From contig VYZB01000055.1 of assembly GCA_013397455.1 (NCBI GenBank), forward strand, positions 1,879,985 to 1,943,984: a DNA stretch of 64,000 bases, in the 5' to 3' direction. This DNA is from Crotophaga sulcirostris. Its lineage: Eukaryota; Chordata; Aves; Cuculiformes; Crotophagidae. The translations under genes and the position numbers were made by a program. The number at the start of each line of letters is the position of its first letter. Position 1 is the stretch's first letter. Below, one piece after another: positions 27,504-39,400 of this stretch. Below the pieces are notes generated by a model. The model saw only the letters and a list, made by a program, of their open reading frames with translations, was not told the origin of the DNA and did no database searches.

Positions 27504-27933
27504 CTATTCTAAGGACTTGGTTACGAGGGAGAGCGGCTGGGGCTGTGTCCCCGCCAGCGAGCTGTGGGAATGCAAGGAGGACGTGGAGGGCTGTGCTAGG
27601 GATGCGGCAGCGGCCGGCGGGAGGGCGGCCGGCGGGTGGTCCAGGGCCCCGTTGGGGCAGCTGGCGGCAGGCAGGGCGCCGGGCTTGCTCGCAGCGCTCT
27701 CGGCGAGGACGAGCGAGGATGGCGGCGGCATCATGACCAGGTGCGCCAGCGGGTCGGGCTTCAATGAGAGCGAGAGGGGTTGCGTTTGTTCAGTCTGTGG
27801 TTTCGAGTCTCTGGAGGGGGAGGCGAGCATGGCGGGGGAGGACGGAGGAGAGTCTAGTAAGCTTCCATCTGAAGAGGGTGGGCTGACGCAGCTGCCTTCA
27901 CCTTGTATGTAGCGAACGCACTTTTTTTTTCTC
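27504..27933 (-). CDS. TCF7L2: TCF7L2 last exon, long E-tail reading frame (human-style exon 17)
   Basis: After the acceptor 'tgtttctag', the first G completes Arg, then 142 codons run from RKKKCVRYIQ to SLVTKSLE and TAG at 27504-27506. KKKC supplies the last C-clamp cysteine. TQPLSLSLKP and QPLSLVTK are the two PLSLxxK CtBP-binding motifs of TCF7L2, so this frame carries co-repressor binding. The Ser/Pro/Ala-rich middle differs more from human than any other exon: PPSSPAMLASPSRDS replaces PPPSPNLLGSPPRDA. This frame is used when exactly one C-clamp exon is included. Confidence 0.97.
27854..27933 (-). CDS. TCF7L2: TCF7L2 last exon, alternative M-tail reading frame
   Basis: The same exon read one base over, as when the basic-tail exon or the 51-nt exon joins it directly, gives G-EKKSAFATYKVKAAASA followed by HPLQMEAY and TAG at 27854-27856. 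The isoform lacks the C-clamp and both CtBP motifs. As I recall it, this tail is identical to the human medium-length isoform. Conservation of an alternative frame over 25 codons inside another coding frame suggests that both are under selection. Confidence 0.9.
27922..27930 (-). repeat. TCF7L2: A9 coding mononucleotide run in the last exon
   Basis: Nine consecutive A residues on the sense strand, just inside the last exon, encode the lysines of RRKKKC. The human exon has the same A9, a known frameshift hotspot in mismatch-repair-deficient tumours. Slippage here would swap the E-tail for another frame. Confidence 0.9.
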
Positions 27934-30900
27934 CTAGAAACAGGGAGAGAGTTATCTGTGAATAAAGGGCAGAGATGCTCATGGAGACAGTTATCTAAAG
28001 CAAGGAGCTGTCAGTTAGCTACTCTGGGCTCTGCGCAGGCAGCACCCCGGCCCCACACGCCATCCTGAGGGTCTCTCGGGGTGTCCTCAGCACTGAGCCT
28101 GCTCGGGAACCTCCCCTCAGCTAATGGATTTGGGAAGGATTCACCAATTGCCTCTTTGTCCCTCTCCTCTTCAGGCTGCCTCCTTTCCTCGGTTATTTTA
28201 ATAATTCAGAAAATCAGGTAAGACGTCTTTGGAGCCCACTGTGCTAACCTACGAGCTTGACTTTCCTCCGGGAAAAAAGAAATCCTTATAAAACCAAAGT
28301 TCTGGATAGTTGATGGTCCCACAATGCTGTCCAACTCAGCGGGGCTATCTCTACACCTGCATCACCCGTGGTCTTTTATGATGCACTGCAAGGATGACTG
28401 AAAACTACTGCTCATTGCTTTCTCCTCTGTTAAGAACCACACCAAATTCAGAAACGTCAGAGTCAGACAGGAGGGATATATAATAGAGAGAACGAGAGAG
28501 AGAGCAGGGAAATAAAAACAAAACGAACAAACAAAGCAAACAGAAGAGAAAACAGGAAAAGAACAGGATAAACAGAGTATGATCCAAAATAACAAGAATA
28601 ACTGGTTGTATGGCCTGCAGGTTGTGGCTTTAAATCGACTCTGGTTTACTTTTTGTTTTAAGGGATAGTGGTAGATTCAGGAAGCTGCTCGTTTGCGTTT
28701 TGGGGAATTTTCCTCTGAGAGGCCATCCATGTTACTCCAGAGTGGGATCCAATTTCAGCAGGTGAAGAGCACGACGACAAGTACAAAGGTGAGGAGCAAC
28801 ATGGAGCTTATTTCACACCAGGGAGTATGATTCTCACAAGAGCCGTTCATCTTCAAATAAATGAGTAAGTGACCCGACAGAGATCTTTTCTCCTCCCTCT
28901 GTCCACTTAATAATGTAAAGGAGCAATGAAAACAGATGACAGTTTCACACCATCTCTCTTGCCAAGTATATGCAAGACAATTCCAGCAGCAGGACAGAAA
29001 TAATGAGGCAAACAACCACAGCATCTGGCAGCACAACGTTCAGTGGCCACCTTGACCCTAATAATGATGGCTCTCCAGCCCTCGTACTCACAAGCACACT
29101 TTTCACGGGAAAGTGCTGGACTGCTGTCACACAGCCCGAGGTCTATGACAAAGTCTGTCTAGAGCAGCTCTGCCACAAAAACTCTGGATGCTCAACTAAG
29201 CTGTACAAACCCACCAACATGAAGGAGTAGGTTGCTCTCCCCCTCCAGGGGACACCTCATCGTAGGCTCAGCAACTGCATCGGAGGAGGCACCCAAGTGT
29301 GGCACAGCAGCTGAATGTCACTAGGTGACATCCCCAACTAGTAGGTGCCCCAACTCCACTGCTGGTCATCAATGTTCTCCCTTACATATGGCGACTGTGT
29401 TTGACTTGGGTTAAACCAAGGTCTGCTGTCTAGGCAACGGGGCTTGATGTTTCTTGACTGCAAGGGAGATCTAACGAGCTGGATCCTGGAGTTAAAAGAT
29501 ATCATCTCCCATAGCCAGGAAGGGAACACCAACCCCGGCACCCCATCTTTCCACCAGCATCAGGGAGGGACCAGTGCTGTGACATTCCTTCCTCCAGAGA
29601 CTCAGGCTCTGCTCTCAGGTTCTGCTCCATGTTCCACAGGGCAAGGTAAGGGGGTTAGGGCTATTAGAGTTTTAACCACGTTAGCCTGCAGATCAATACA
29701 TGCTAAAAACTAAAGACAACCATGCAACTTAAATGTTAAAAAGAAAGAAAGAAAGAGGGAAAGAAGACAGCAAGTGAAGGCTGTAAACCATGCTTTATTA
29801 GAGCAACGTTAAAAGACAGAAAAAAATTAATTTGGTGGGCTCGAAACAGAACCTGTTAATAGTTCTACCATCAACAAACAACAAGGGAAGCCTCTGGCTC
29901 TTGGCTAAGGACAGTTCTGCTGCTCTTTCTCCCCTCCCCTCGCCTGTCTCAGCACTTCCTAACTTCAGCTGTGCAATGCTTCCAGGGCCACAGCTCATGT
30001 TTGGACCTTCTGTACAGCTGCCAGTGGCAAAGCAGAAGAGTGATGCTTCACAAAGCTCAATGATAATACCTGTGTTGAAATGTGGCTTCTCACTACTTGG
30101 AGACTGCAGGGCTTCCCTGCAATCCTCAAATTAAAATAATTTGCAAGCAGAGACACAAACTCTGCCCGTCTCATTGATGGTGGTCCAGAAGTCACTCAAC
30201 TGGATTGCTCTGAACCTACAAGGCAGGTAATTATTTCACTGGAGGCAGCTTGAATCTAGTATGCCAAAAATGCATATTTTTTTTATATATATACTGTTTT
30301 AAGTTCTGTGGACTGAGAGGAAGTGTTCCTATGGCAAAGCAGACTTAAATCAGCTCTACCTGACTTTCTGACTCTGCTGCAGTTAACAAGCTTTTTAAAT
30401 CTAAACACTGGTCTGCTACCAGAAGTAATTTTTCTTTGACTAGAATAAAGGTAGCAGTTTGCTTCTTCTGCTTCTGTTGTATATTAAACTCTTTAATAGT
30501 GTGGCCACTTTCATTCTGAAGAGCTATTTATTTAAATCATGATGGCTCAAGGTGGGGACATTTCTCCAGCCTGTGCCATTCCTACCCTGTGTTATCTGCG
30601 GTCATGTACGTGTCAGGTTTAGTGGGGACAGAAAGCATAGATGGGTGAAATCCAAAAACTCTACAAGCCAAATATTAACACAATTGAACAACACCAGGTA
30701 AGTCTGGTGGAGTAAGTAAATATCCAATAAACTCTCCTTGCTCTCCTTTGAGTGGGAACAAAACCACTACATATCCCCACTCAGAAGCACTAGTGAGGGT
30801 TATTTCACTTGTGCACTGCTTCAAAAGTGTCAACTGCTGCATCAGTCTGGCAAACACCAGCAGACTTGACTTGGCTCATGCTGCCCTTGAAACTAGCACA

Positions 30901-32753
30901 AGGATAGCATCAGGAAATCCATAATGCTGCAAAATGAGTGAAAGCCACAGACGATGACAAGGGTTTATTCAGTTGCTGTGAGCAAAGATGCCTCAGTTTC
31001 TATTGTAGCAGCAAACTGCACATCTTTAGCACCCACCTAAGATGTGCTACGAAATGCTACCATGCTAGCAAATGCAATGTTATAATGGTTAGGACCAGAA
31101 CTTTCAATGCCTCCATGCATCTTTAAAAACAAAAATAAAACAAAAACAAAAAGAAAAGTAGCTGACTGTATCAGTAAGTCTAAAGCTACCACCACTGAAG
31201 CTGTCTCTGATGTGCTGTGAAGATTTCTATACATTTGACTAAAATCTGGCTTAAGTTAAAAGAAGGTTTGTGCTTCACATGTAACCTAAGCACTGTGCAG
31301 ACTGAATGAAAAGTCCCCTTGCTGATAAAATGTAGTTTTAAAAGTATGCTGTTTACTTAAGCAGCTAGGGAAAGATAAAGCAACACAAACATGATGTGCC
31401 CCCAGTTCTGGTACTTGGCATGCACAGCCTGACATGCTTCAACTGCTCTATCTCTAGACTACACAAATCCTGCTGATAGTGTGAGGTGAACTAACCACAG
31501 AATAAAGCTTAATTAAACGCAGCATTCGAGCCTTTGGCGAGCACGAGACTTGAGCCACCTGGCACAGTGAAGTGGCTACCTAGCTCTTTGGGACTGAACT
31601 CTTCTTCCTTTAGGCTTTGAGAACCTGCTGCTGTCAAAGCTTTTTTAACATACGTGCTGGTACTCGCATCTAAGACCCCATCACCACCCTCAGAACCGTG
31701 TTTTCCTCGACACTAAGCACAAACAAGACTGCGTGCATACACAAAATACGATGGACGTCTGATCTACATTCTAAATGAGATGGAGCACATGGGACTGGCA
31801 TGAGTAAGAGGGGAAAATGTGGGAGAGGAATCACTACACACAGAGTGTGGTTTGGGGTTGAAATACCTACCATCATAATATTCCAAATTCAAAGACTGCT
31901 TGTATCAGAACAAAGAAACAACAAATTTAACCAAATGCGATCATATAAGGAAAAAGGAATGAGAAAAGAACTACTCGGCATCCCTCCACCAAGAAAGAAG
32001 TACGTACTGAGTTATACATGGAATTAAACTCCAGTAGAACATGGGCTGTCGAAATTTGGGCTCTCTGATGTCTTTCATCTCCTTTTAATGCTGGAAACTG
32101 TCCTAATAAAGTTGCAGTTATTTTCATCTAGAGCTCAGGCATTTACAGCTCACTTGTTGGGATAAAATTTAGGAAAAAATGTATTTTTGGAATCAGAAAA
32201 AAAAGACATCGGATCACTTTAAAAAACCTGATATCTACATAAACCTTACCAAGGCACAGAAGCCTACAGGTAGCTATTTAATTTTTGAGATAATACAAAA
32301 AAAAATCAGTACATTATAAGCTGTAAACACTGGCTTTTACATTTCTAATCATGAGAAAACACTAGTGCTGCAGATGCCAGAACCTTTTTAAAAAGCCTTT
32401 GGAGGCAGCGGACACAGACCCAAATGAAAGACAAAATACAGATGTCCAACTAAACATTCCTTTTTGCTGACAATCTGGAAAAAAAAAAAAAGCCAAAAAA
32501 CTGCCAGCTTTAAGGACTTGAAATTTTCTTGTTCCCAGTTCTACCACCAGGGAGAGGTTATTGGTAAAGAAAGAGAGAAAATGGCATTATATTAGCAAGA
32601 AATTCCAAAGATCAAAGATTATTAGCAATTGATGCTGTGGGAGAGAGAAAGGTGGGGAGTGGGGAAAAAAGGTTAAAAAAATAAAATCACACAAATGCAC
32701 TAAGAGGACAGATTGCTTTTATTTCCCCAGAGGCCTAATGGGTAGTATTATAC
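27934..32753 (-). other. TCF7L2: Intron between C-clamp exon B and the last exon
   Basis: A 4.8 kb intron with a (GA)n patch near 28490-28504. I could not recognise a further coding exon, although human TCF7L2 has an additional optional exon in this interval. Confidence 0.7.
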
Positions 32754-32826
32754 CTGCATGGTTTGCACCATAAACTCTGTCGGTCAAGCCCGAACAATGC
32801 CCGACACTTCTTTGGAGTATTTGCAT
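32754..32826 (-). CDS. TCF7L2: TCF7L2 C-clamp exon [14 protein letters not shown] (human-style exon 15)
   Basis: This exon has 73 nt, the same length and phases as C-clamp exon A. It encodes (D)[16 protein letters not shown] and SLWCKPC, ending AG. The acceptor is 'tgctaacag' and the donor 'tgcag|gtataa'. The cysteine spacing is the same as in exon A, so it supplies an alternative C-clamp. Human has TLWC where this has SLWC. If spliced after exon A rather than in place of it, the frame shifts and the protein ends [14 protein letters not shown] at the TGA at 32784-32786. This is the short-tail form, matching the known human S isoform apart from Ile for Thr. Confidence 0.95.
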
Positions 32827-33396
32827 CTGTTAGCATAAGGTAAACACAAAAAATACAACACAATGGTGGATAGAGCTCATTTGGACTGTGTCATTTTAGC
32901 TACAGCTACGTTTAGCTTGCAATCACCTTAGTTTTATTTGGTAATCTCCCCTCGTACCAAGGGCAGGGAAGAAAACAGGACTTTTCACAATGAGCCAAAA
33001 GAAAACCAAAAAAAATCTCCGACACGGCCGTGCGTCTGTCTGGTGTCGGCACCGCGCTCACTGTTATCAAGGGCTTTGGGAGCAACTTTCCTTGGGTGGA
33101 GGCTTGGAGGGCAGGAGTGTGGCTGAGCCACGGATTAGATGGGCTTAAGGCTGATGCTGTTTTACAGTGGATTTTTGGCTAGCAGCAGCAAAGAGGAAGG
33201 CAAAAAAAGACCAACAACGAAAATAAAAAGCAAAACCCTTTCAGAGAGGTGATAACTCATGGCAGTGTCCCACTCCCTTGTGTCTTCTAGATCACAACAC
33301 AGAGCTACAAAGCAACAAGGCAGGAAAAAAAAGGGGAAAGTACCAAATAAACCAGCTGCAAATCAGCCATAGCGAGTCTGGGAAAACTATACACAC

Positions 33397-33469
33397 CTGC
33401 AGGGGCCGCACCAGTTATTCTGTTGATCAAGGCCAAAGCGCGCTCGGCATTTCTTAGGAGCGCTCAGGT
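33397..33469 (-). CDS. TCF7L2: TCF7L2 C-clamp exon [14 protein letters not shown] (human-style exon 14)
   Basis: This exon has 73 nt and encodes (D)[16 protein letters not shown] and NNWCGPC, ending AG. The acceptor is 'actcattcag' and the donor 'tgcag|gtgtgt'. Its cysteines at CRARFG, NNWC and GPC, together with KKKC in the last exon, form the C-clamp, a zinc-binding auxiliary DNA-binding domain that reads GC-rich helper sites. It enters after one base and leaves after two, so inclusion moves the last exon into the long E-tail frame. Upstream lies an 85-nt pure pyrimidine tract on the sense strand. Confidence 0.96.
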
Positions 33470-33494
33470 CTGAATGAGTTCAAGAAAAGCGAGC

Positions 33495-33579
33495 AGAAAA
33501 GAGAGAGGAAAAAAAAGAAAAGGGGAGAGGGGGGGAGAGAGAGAGGAAGAGAGGAAAGGGGAGGAAAAAAAGAGAAAGA
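33495..33579 (-). promoter_or_regulatory. 85-nt pure polypyrimidine tract before C-clamp exon A
   Basis: The plus strand is uninterrupted purine over 85 nt, including a G7 run and GA repeats, so the TCF7L2 pre-mRNA is uninterrupted C/U starting 26 nt upstream of the exon A acceptor. Tracts this long are typical PTB-type binding platforms. A mirror-symmetric GA tract can also form triplex DNA. A role in C-clamp exon choice is inferred. Confidence 0.65.
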
Positions 33580-34634
33580 TAAAAATAAGGAAAAAAATAA
33601 AAATAAAAAAGGAATAAAAATCAATGTCCTTGTTATTAATTGCAAAATATTGACTTTTGATTTAAAAGTTAAAAAAAAGTGATAATCACATTTTTATTCA
33701 ACTGTTGAGATTAGCTGTTGCAATTAAAGCTGCAGTATCCCTTTATAAAGGACTGTTTCTTTCCCTTTTAAAAGAGCAGGTAGAGGAAAGTCATCGTGAC
33801 TGGTCTAGTAGGATGTTTCAGGCAAGATTTATTTGGGCTGAGTTTTTTTTATTCTCTTTTTTTTTGAGAGGGGGGAGAAAAGGAAGAAAAGAAGCTGAGT
33901 ATGGAAGTTAGATCCTGAACATGCTTTTTCCTTCAACTCAGATACAAAATATAAATAAAAGTAAAAAAAAAAGAAAAAAATAAAAGGAAATTATATCTCC
34001 TGGGATAATGCAGCTTTTGGAATAACATTCCATTTATTTGTTTTTATTAATTTGTATTCAAAGGAATGATTAAGAATAAGCAGATTGCGGAATGAGCATG
34101 TTAGTATCAGCCAGAAAATAAAACGAAAAGCATGGCAAGGTGCTGAGTTAGTACAGCTAGTGAATTGCAATGAACAGGCTTGAGCAGAAAGGAAAAATAA
34201 AGAAATAAAGAAAATTCAAAACTAAAATAATAATAAAAAATGCATATGCATGCTAATGTGAGAAGACTTAGTGGGAGCCATGAAAAATGCCATTAGATTA
34301 AGGAGGTTCATTACTGACTTGCTTCCATTCTTTATCAGTCTCTTTAAAGAAATACTGCATATTCAATTTGCACAGTTAGTACAAGTCTTGCGTTATTTTT
34401 ACTGTATTACTGTTTTAATAGCAATTGTTACAAAAACGAAGAACAAAATTAAAAAAACTATCAAACATATAATAGATATAAAGATATATAGATAATAAAT
34501 ACTATCAAAACGTGTGGATGGTATTTTTTTTCTTAATGTCATAAGTGTTTAATGTTAAAATCTATAATGGCAGGAAAAAAAAATTAAAAAGCAGTTTATA
34601 AACTATTTTACATGACTCAAAATGACGTTAGCAC

Positions 34635-34685
34635 CTGTAATCGGAGGAAGTGAAAGGCAAGGATTTAGGAAACATTCGCTGTGTT
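34635..34685 (-). CDS. TCF7L2: TCF7L2 optional 51-nt exon EHSECFLN... (human-style exon 13)
   Basis: This exon is exactly 51 nt and encodes 17 residues, EHSECFLNPCLSLPPIT, with the boundary G supplied upstream. The acceptor is 'cttttttttcag' and the donor 'tacag|gtgcta'. As its length is a multiple of three it can be included or skipped without changing frame. As far as I can recall, the peptide is identical to the human alternative exon. It is too short to appear as a standalone open frame. Joined to the first C-clamp exon it reads PPIT-DLSAPKK, the known human order. Confidence 0.93.
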
Positions 34686-35250
34686 CTGAAAAAAAAGAAC
34701 AAATTATACAAAGGCTTCAAAAAACTAAGTCAGGGCTTCTTCAAAATTGACTATGAGATTGCCTATGCAGTATTTCTAATTTCCTATATAGAATGGCAAA
34801 CCTCCTTAATTTAAAATGGGTGCGATTTACCACTGTAAGGCATGCATCAGAACATACAGGTACAGCCCAAATTAATACCAAACACATACATACGTACGTA
34901 CACGCACACACATATGCGCAAAATAAGCGGACAACTTTATAACCGATGGCATAGGCACTACAGCTACGGCTCTGCGGTTAAAGGCTTTGCAATCATTACG
35001 TACAAACTCAGCTAACGTCACAAGAGGCTCTGACATGCAATGGCTTGGTTACTAGTTTTAGAAGGGCAATAATGCATAAATAATTAGACTGCATTTAAAA
35101 AAAAAAAAAAAAAAAAAAAGGCTGTCTAGTATAGGGGTCAGCTCCCCGTGAGGCCAGGAGACTCGTACCCACCTCCCCCATACCTAGGAGTGTCTCACCA
35201 GGATTGCCACATTTCCACTAAGTAGGAGGTTTAGACTTATTTTTACTTAC

Positions 35251-35299
35251 CATTGGTCTCTCCTGGCTGCTTATCCCTTTTCCTCTTCTTCTTCTTTCC
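35251..35299 (-). CDS. TCF7L2: TCF7L2 basic tail / nuclear localisation exon (human-style exon 12)
   Basis: This exon has 49 nt and 16 codons, GKKKKRKRDKQPGETN, plus one base. The acceptor is 'ccctgcag' and the donor 'caatg|gtaagt'. The KKKKRKR cluster is the conserved basic tail after the HMG box, which contacts the DNA backbone and acts as a nuclear localisation signal. This is the constant exon before the alternative cassette. Its single trailing G can join the 51-nt exon (G-AA, Glu), either C-clamp exon (G-AC or G-AT, Asp) or the last exon directly (G-GA, Gly), and each join fixes a different C-terminus. Confidence 0.97.
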
Positions 35300-35503
35300 C
35301 TGCAGGAAACATATACAAATGAGAAGGATTAAAACCCTCCAAAACACATCTCCTTGGTTGATGGAGCTGTGGTCGATGCGGGGAGCTCCACAGGGAGGAC
35401 ACTGAAGCTGATGCCAATTTGCTCCCAGTGAAGGTAGATTTGGGGGACCCCAAGGGGATGCTCGCACCCCGAAGGTGGTGCCCTGTACCTTTATGGACAG
35501 CCC

Positions 35504-35597
35504 TCCCCCAACACTAACACCCACCAAAGCAGTTGGGGAGGGGACAGAACTCCCCCAACACTAACACCCGCCAAAGCAGTTGGGGAGGGGACAGAAC
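35504..35597. repeat. 47-bp tandem duplication
   Basis: Two adjacent 47-bp copies (35504-35550 and 35551-35597) start 'tcccccaacactaacaccc' and end 'ggggaggggacagaac'. They differ at one base (ccacc versus ccgcc). The near-identity implies a recent duplication. Confidence 0.95.
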
Positions 35598-36187
35598 AAC
35601 TTGCAAGATGCTTCTTTTGTGGTAAGATTATCATCAGTGACAAGCATTGACACAAGTATGCTCCTCCTTCAGAAAAATCATTCCTGGTCACACTTCTGTG
35701 GGGTGGAGAGGAGAAAGAAGGGGCAACAGTGGAGGTTCAAGGTGGGAGAGTCCATGAGTGAGGTCAGACTGAGCCACTGGAGTTCCTCAGCACTCAAAAC
35801 CAACCATTAAAGCAGATGAGGAAGCCACAGTAAGGAGCAAAACCTAACCTGTAGGTTTATAAGTGTACTGACAACTTGGGAATGAAAGCCAGGACAAGAA
35901 AAAAATCCAGATATAACTAAAACGCTTCCCACATTTTGCTCTATCGCAAGTAAAAATAACCAGTAATGTTTTGCTAAACTACATCCTTTCCCAAATACTG
36001 TCTCACAAGATGACGTCATTTGTTATGGTTTCTGACTGAAGGGAGAAAGGCCCTTTCTCCATTTCCCTCCAGCAGTGTAGCAGAGGACATGACCCGTAGC
36101 CCAACTTCCCTGGAAACCCAGCGATCATGTTCCAAGAGAAGAGTTATAAGGTAATAAACATGGCTCAAAAGAGAAAAGCAATTTCCA

Positions 36188-36485
36188 CAGAATCACAGAA
36201 TGGTTTGGGTTGGAAGGGACCTTAAAGCCCATCCAGTTCAACCCTCCTGCCATGGGCAGGGCCACCTCCCACTGGCTAAGGTTGCTCAAAGCCCCATCCA
36301 ATCTGGCCTTGAACACCTCCAGGGATGGGGCAGCCACCACTTCTCTGGGCAACCTGTGCCAGTGCCTCACTATCATCACAGGAAAAAATTTCTTCCTAAT
36401 ATCTAACCTAAATGTCCCCCCTTTCAGCTTAAAACCTTCCCCCCTAATCCTATCCCTGCACTCCCTTATAAAAAGATTCCTGCTT
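36188..36485 (-). mobile_element. CR1 LINE 3' fragment, antisense
   Basis: Starts 'cagaatcacagaatggttt', the complement of the CR1 3' terminal repeat, followed by 'gggttggaagggacctta' and 'aagcccatccagttcaaccc'. The minus strand encodes the ORF2 C-terminus with HWHRLPREVVAAPSLEVFKA. Truncated at the 5' side. Confidence 0.93.
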
Positions 36486-39400
36486 TTGAAGATGTGGTAC
36501 TAAGAGAAGTTGGTGAAAGGACATTAGGACTGCAACTCCTTGTGATCAAAAGGGAACAAACAAGGTTTGGAAGAAGGAATCTCACAGCACTTTTGAATGG
36601 CCGGACATATCTGTGGGGAAGCCAGGAGGTTCTCCCACATGGAGGACATCTTTTCTCAGTAGGTTGGTCTGGCTCCCAGCTAAATGGTTAGGATTGGGCT
36701 TCAGCTCGGGACATCCACTGTAACATTCGGGATGCTCACTGAAATGCACTAGGAAGAAATTCCCCCAACATGAAAGCTGGATTTTGACTTCTTGTTGTCC
36801 CGTTTATCCACCCCAAAAGTCAGCTTTCTGGCACGGGGCTTCTACACTCATTCCCTCTTGCTTGCTCAGGGTTGTAAACTGTCACCCTGCTGCCCAGGCT
36901 GTGAGAAGCAGTATTGTTCATGAGAGCCTTCTGATTATGGAAAAATCTGTGTCCACATTTTAAAGGACTTTTAAACAACATAATCCTGCAGCCTGGCTGC
37001 TGCTGAGAAATCATCTCCGACATCTGTGAGGTCATTTTTGGGGACATGGAAAGATGTTGCTCTAAGTCAATTGCTGCAGCAGCCATCAGCCTAACACAAC
37101 AGAGAGACAAGACCGACAAGCAATGCTCCTCAGACTCCCCAAGAATAAAATAGGGAAAATCGTGGTATCTTCAGGTCCACATATCAAAAAGATACAAGAT
37201 GCTCAGACAGCTCCATTGATATTAATCTAGATTGACAGGAATACTGTGAAAGTCAGTGATTTTTTTTTCCCTTTACAACACTGTAACCAAACCCAGACAA
37301 TTGCCTCAGGACCATAAGCTTGATTTTTATTTAATCTCAAGGAGGCCACTTGCATAATTAACAGCCTGCATCTGTGGCAAATTTGCTTAATTTTTGCAGT
37401 ACCTTTGGGAATTCAAGGGCTATTTCAGTTTGAGATCTTCTAGCTTCTTTTCATGAGGGCCAGCCAGAACAGAGGTCAGGAGTCACCTGCCCTTTACAGA
37501 CTCTCCGAACCAGATATTAAAGTACTATAACCGCTTCAGGGAGCAATCCACTAAAAAATTGCTGATATACAGGAACGTCAAGCAGGGACCAGGAATTTCT
37601 GGTTCCTTTTCAACACGACCTCTGAAAACCTGTTTCTAACAAGAACAGAGCAAGGTCCCACGTATATTTTACACTTTTCAGAGGAAATAGAGAGAAGAAT
37701 CACCTGGCATGCTCATTCAATTTCTGTGCTATGAGAAGATATTTGATTACGTAGCTAAACTAATACATGGACTTAAGAAAAAAATTATCGTAGCAGTTTT
37801 TCAAGAGCTCTGCAGAAGACATTGCTTTGTCTTTGCCTCAGATTGTCCTCCTAAGACTTAAGCAGATGCTCTCTAACATTTTATGCCACTGTATTACATA
37901 AATTCTTGAGCTGCAAATAAATGCGGATGTCAATACTTGCTAACCATTTTGGCAGCTCCCTCTACAGAGCCAAACCAATATGGGTTTTGACAGGATTGCA
38001 GAGTTCTTCGGTACTAATTTTCTAGACAAGCAGCAAGAGAGGTAACTGGACCCTTACATACTTCTAAGTCCAGCACTCAGCACTGCTTAACATTTTATAT
38101 TAGATCTCAGGAAAAGCAAAGGTACCTTGTGACACCAACGAGCCACGAGGGATTACTTGAATCCTCTTCTCTTATTTAAGAGCAGGCTGAAAGCTGTGCT
38201 TCTTGAATGTACCGCGCCTATTTCTGAAGACTTGGGCTACAGCTGGCCTCATCCTCGTGCTTGCTGTGAGATGCCTGACAATTTAACTATTTCAAGCAGC
38301 CCAAACGTGCCACCCTTCTAGATTTGCGAAGGGCTCGAGACCCTACAAAATGCTGAGGGAAGAGGGGAGCTTGGAGAGCTCTGAACAGACCAGGAGAGGA
38401 GAAATAAATAAATCCTGCGGAAGATGCAATCATGCGATGCAAAGGTACCACGCTCTCCTCAGGCAGGAAGGTTCCCCCTGAAGGTCACTTGGGGGTACAG
38501 CATCAAGTCGCTGGGAAAGCGCTGGCTTTCTCATCCTGTCCTTTTTAGCTTGAGAAGAAAGGGTTTCTCAGTGCTCACATGGTGAGGACAAAAGTAAAAG
38601 GTCCTAAACACTGAAGGCTTTGTACGTGCCCATCTGTCAGTGGCACAGTCACTGCGCACAACGAGCATTCTCGAAACCACAGTCGAGCCTCTACTCCCTT
38701 TTGAACACCCAGGAAGATGATAACGCACAGTGCTGAAGAACCACCTCAAGCCTATGGTCTGATAGTCTCAGGCCAGACTATACTGAGAAGAACAGGAAAA
38801 CGTGTTCAAGCAGGAGCGGTGCCTCGCTGGGCTTAAAGAGGTCTCCTCTGAGGAGCACACACAACTGTACCTGCAACGGTGAACAAAGGAGGGAGTGAGG
38901 CAGAGCCTGGTGGAAAGAAAAGATGATCGAGAAATAACAGAAAGATTTGAAACATGTCCTTAAGCACATATTGCTAAATAAGTGTGCATGTGTATTCGCC
39001 ACTGCTGGATCAGTGGAAGAGCACAGTGTCTTCACTGCAGCCTCTGAACTGGCTTCTTCCCATCCCTACACGTAAAAGCGCAGATTCTCATACAGGTAAA
39101 TGTTGCCATATACAAAGCACACAGTTTATGAGACTTATGGCAAAATAGGATATTTAGAGTAAAATAGGCAGTGATGAGGATGATGACGAAAGAGAGCGAC
39201 TTCAACAAAAAAATAAAATGTGTAACGCTATACCTGACATCAATCTTACAGACACTGGTCCCCAAACCTACAGGGTCAGGGTCTGCCTGGAAGGTAGGAG
39301 CAGGGTTTATTCCAGAGCTAGAGATCTTCAAAGTTTTAGGTGATTTTTATTTAGAGTTAAAAAAAAAAAAATCAAGATGCTGCTACTGAAGGGGGTTTAG

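Noticed and set aside
27934..32753. A further optional exon between C-clamp exon B and the last exon
   Set aside because: Nothing with matching peptide, phase and splice sites could be recognised by eye.
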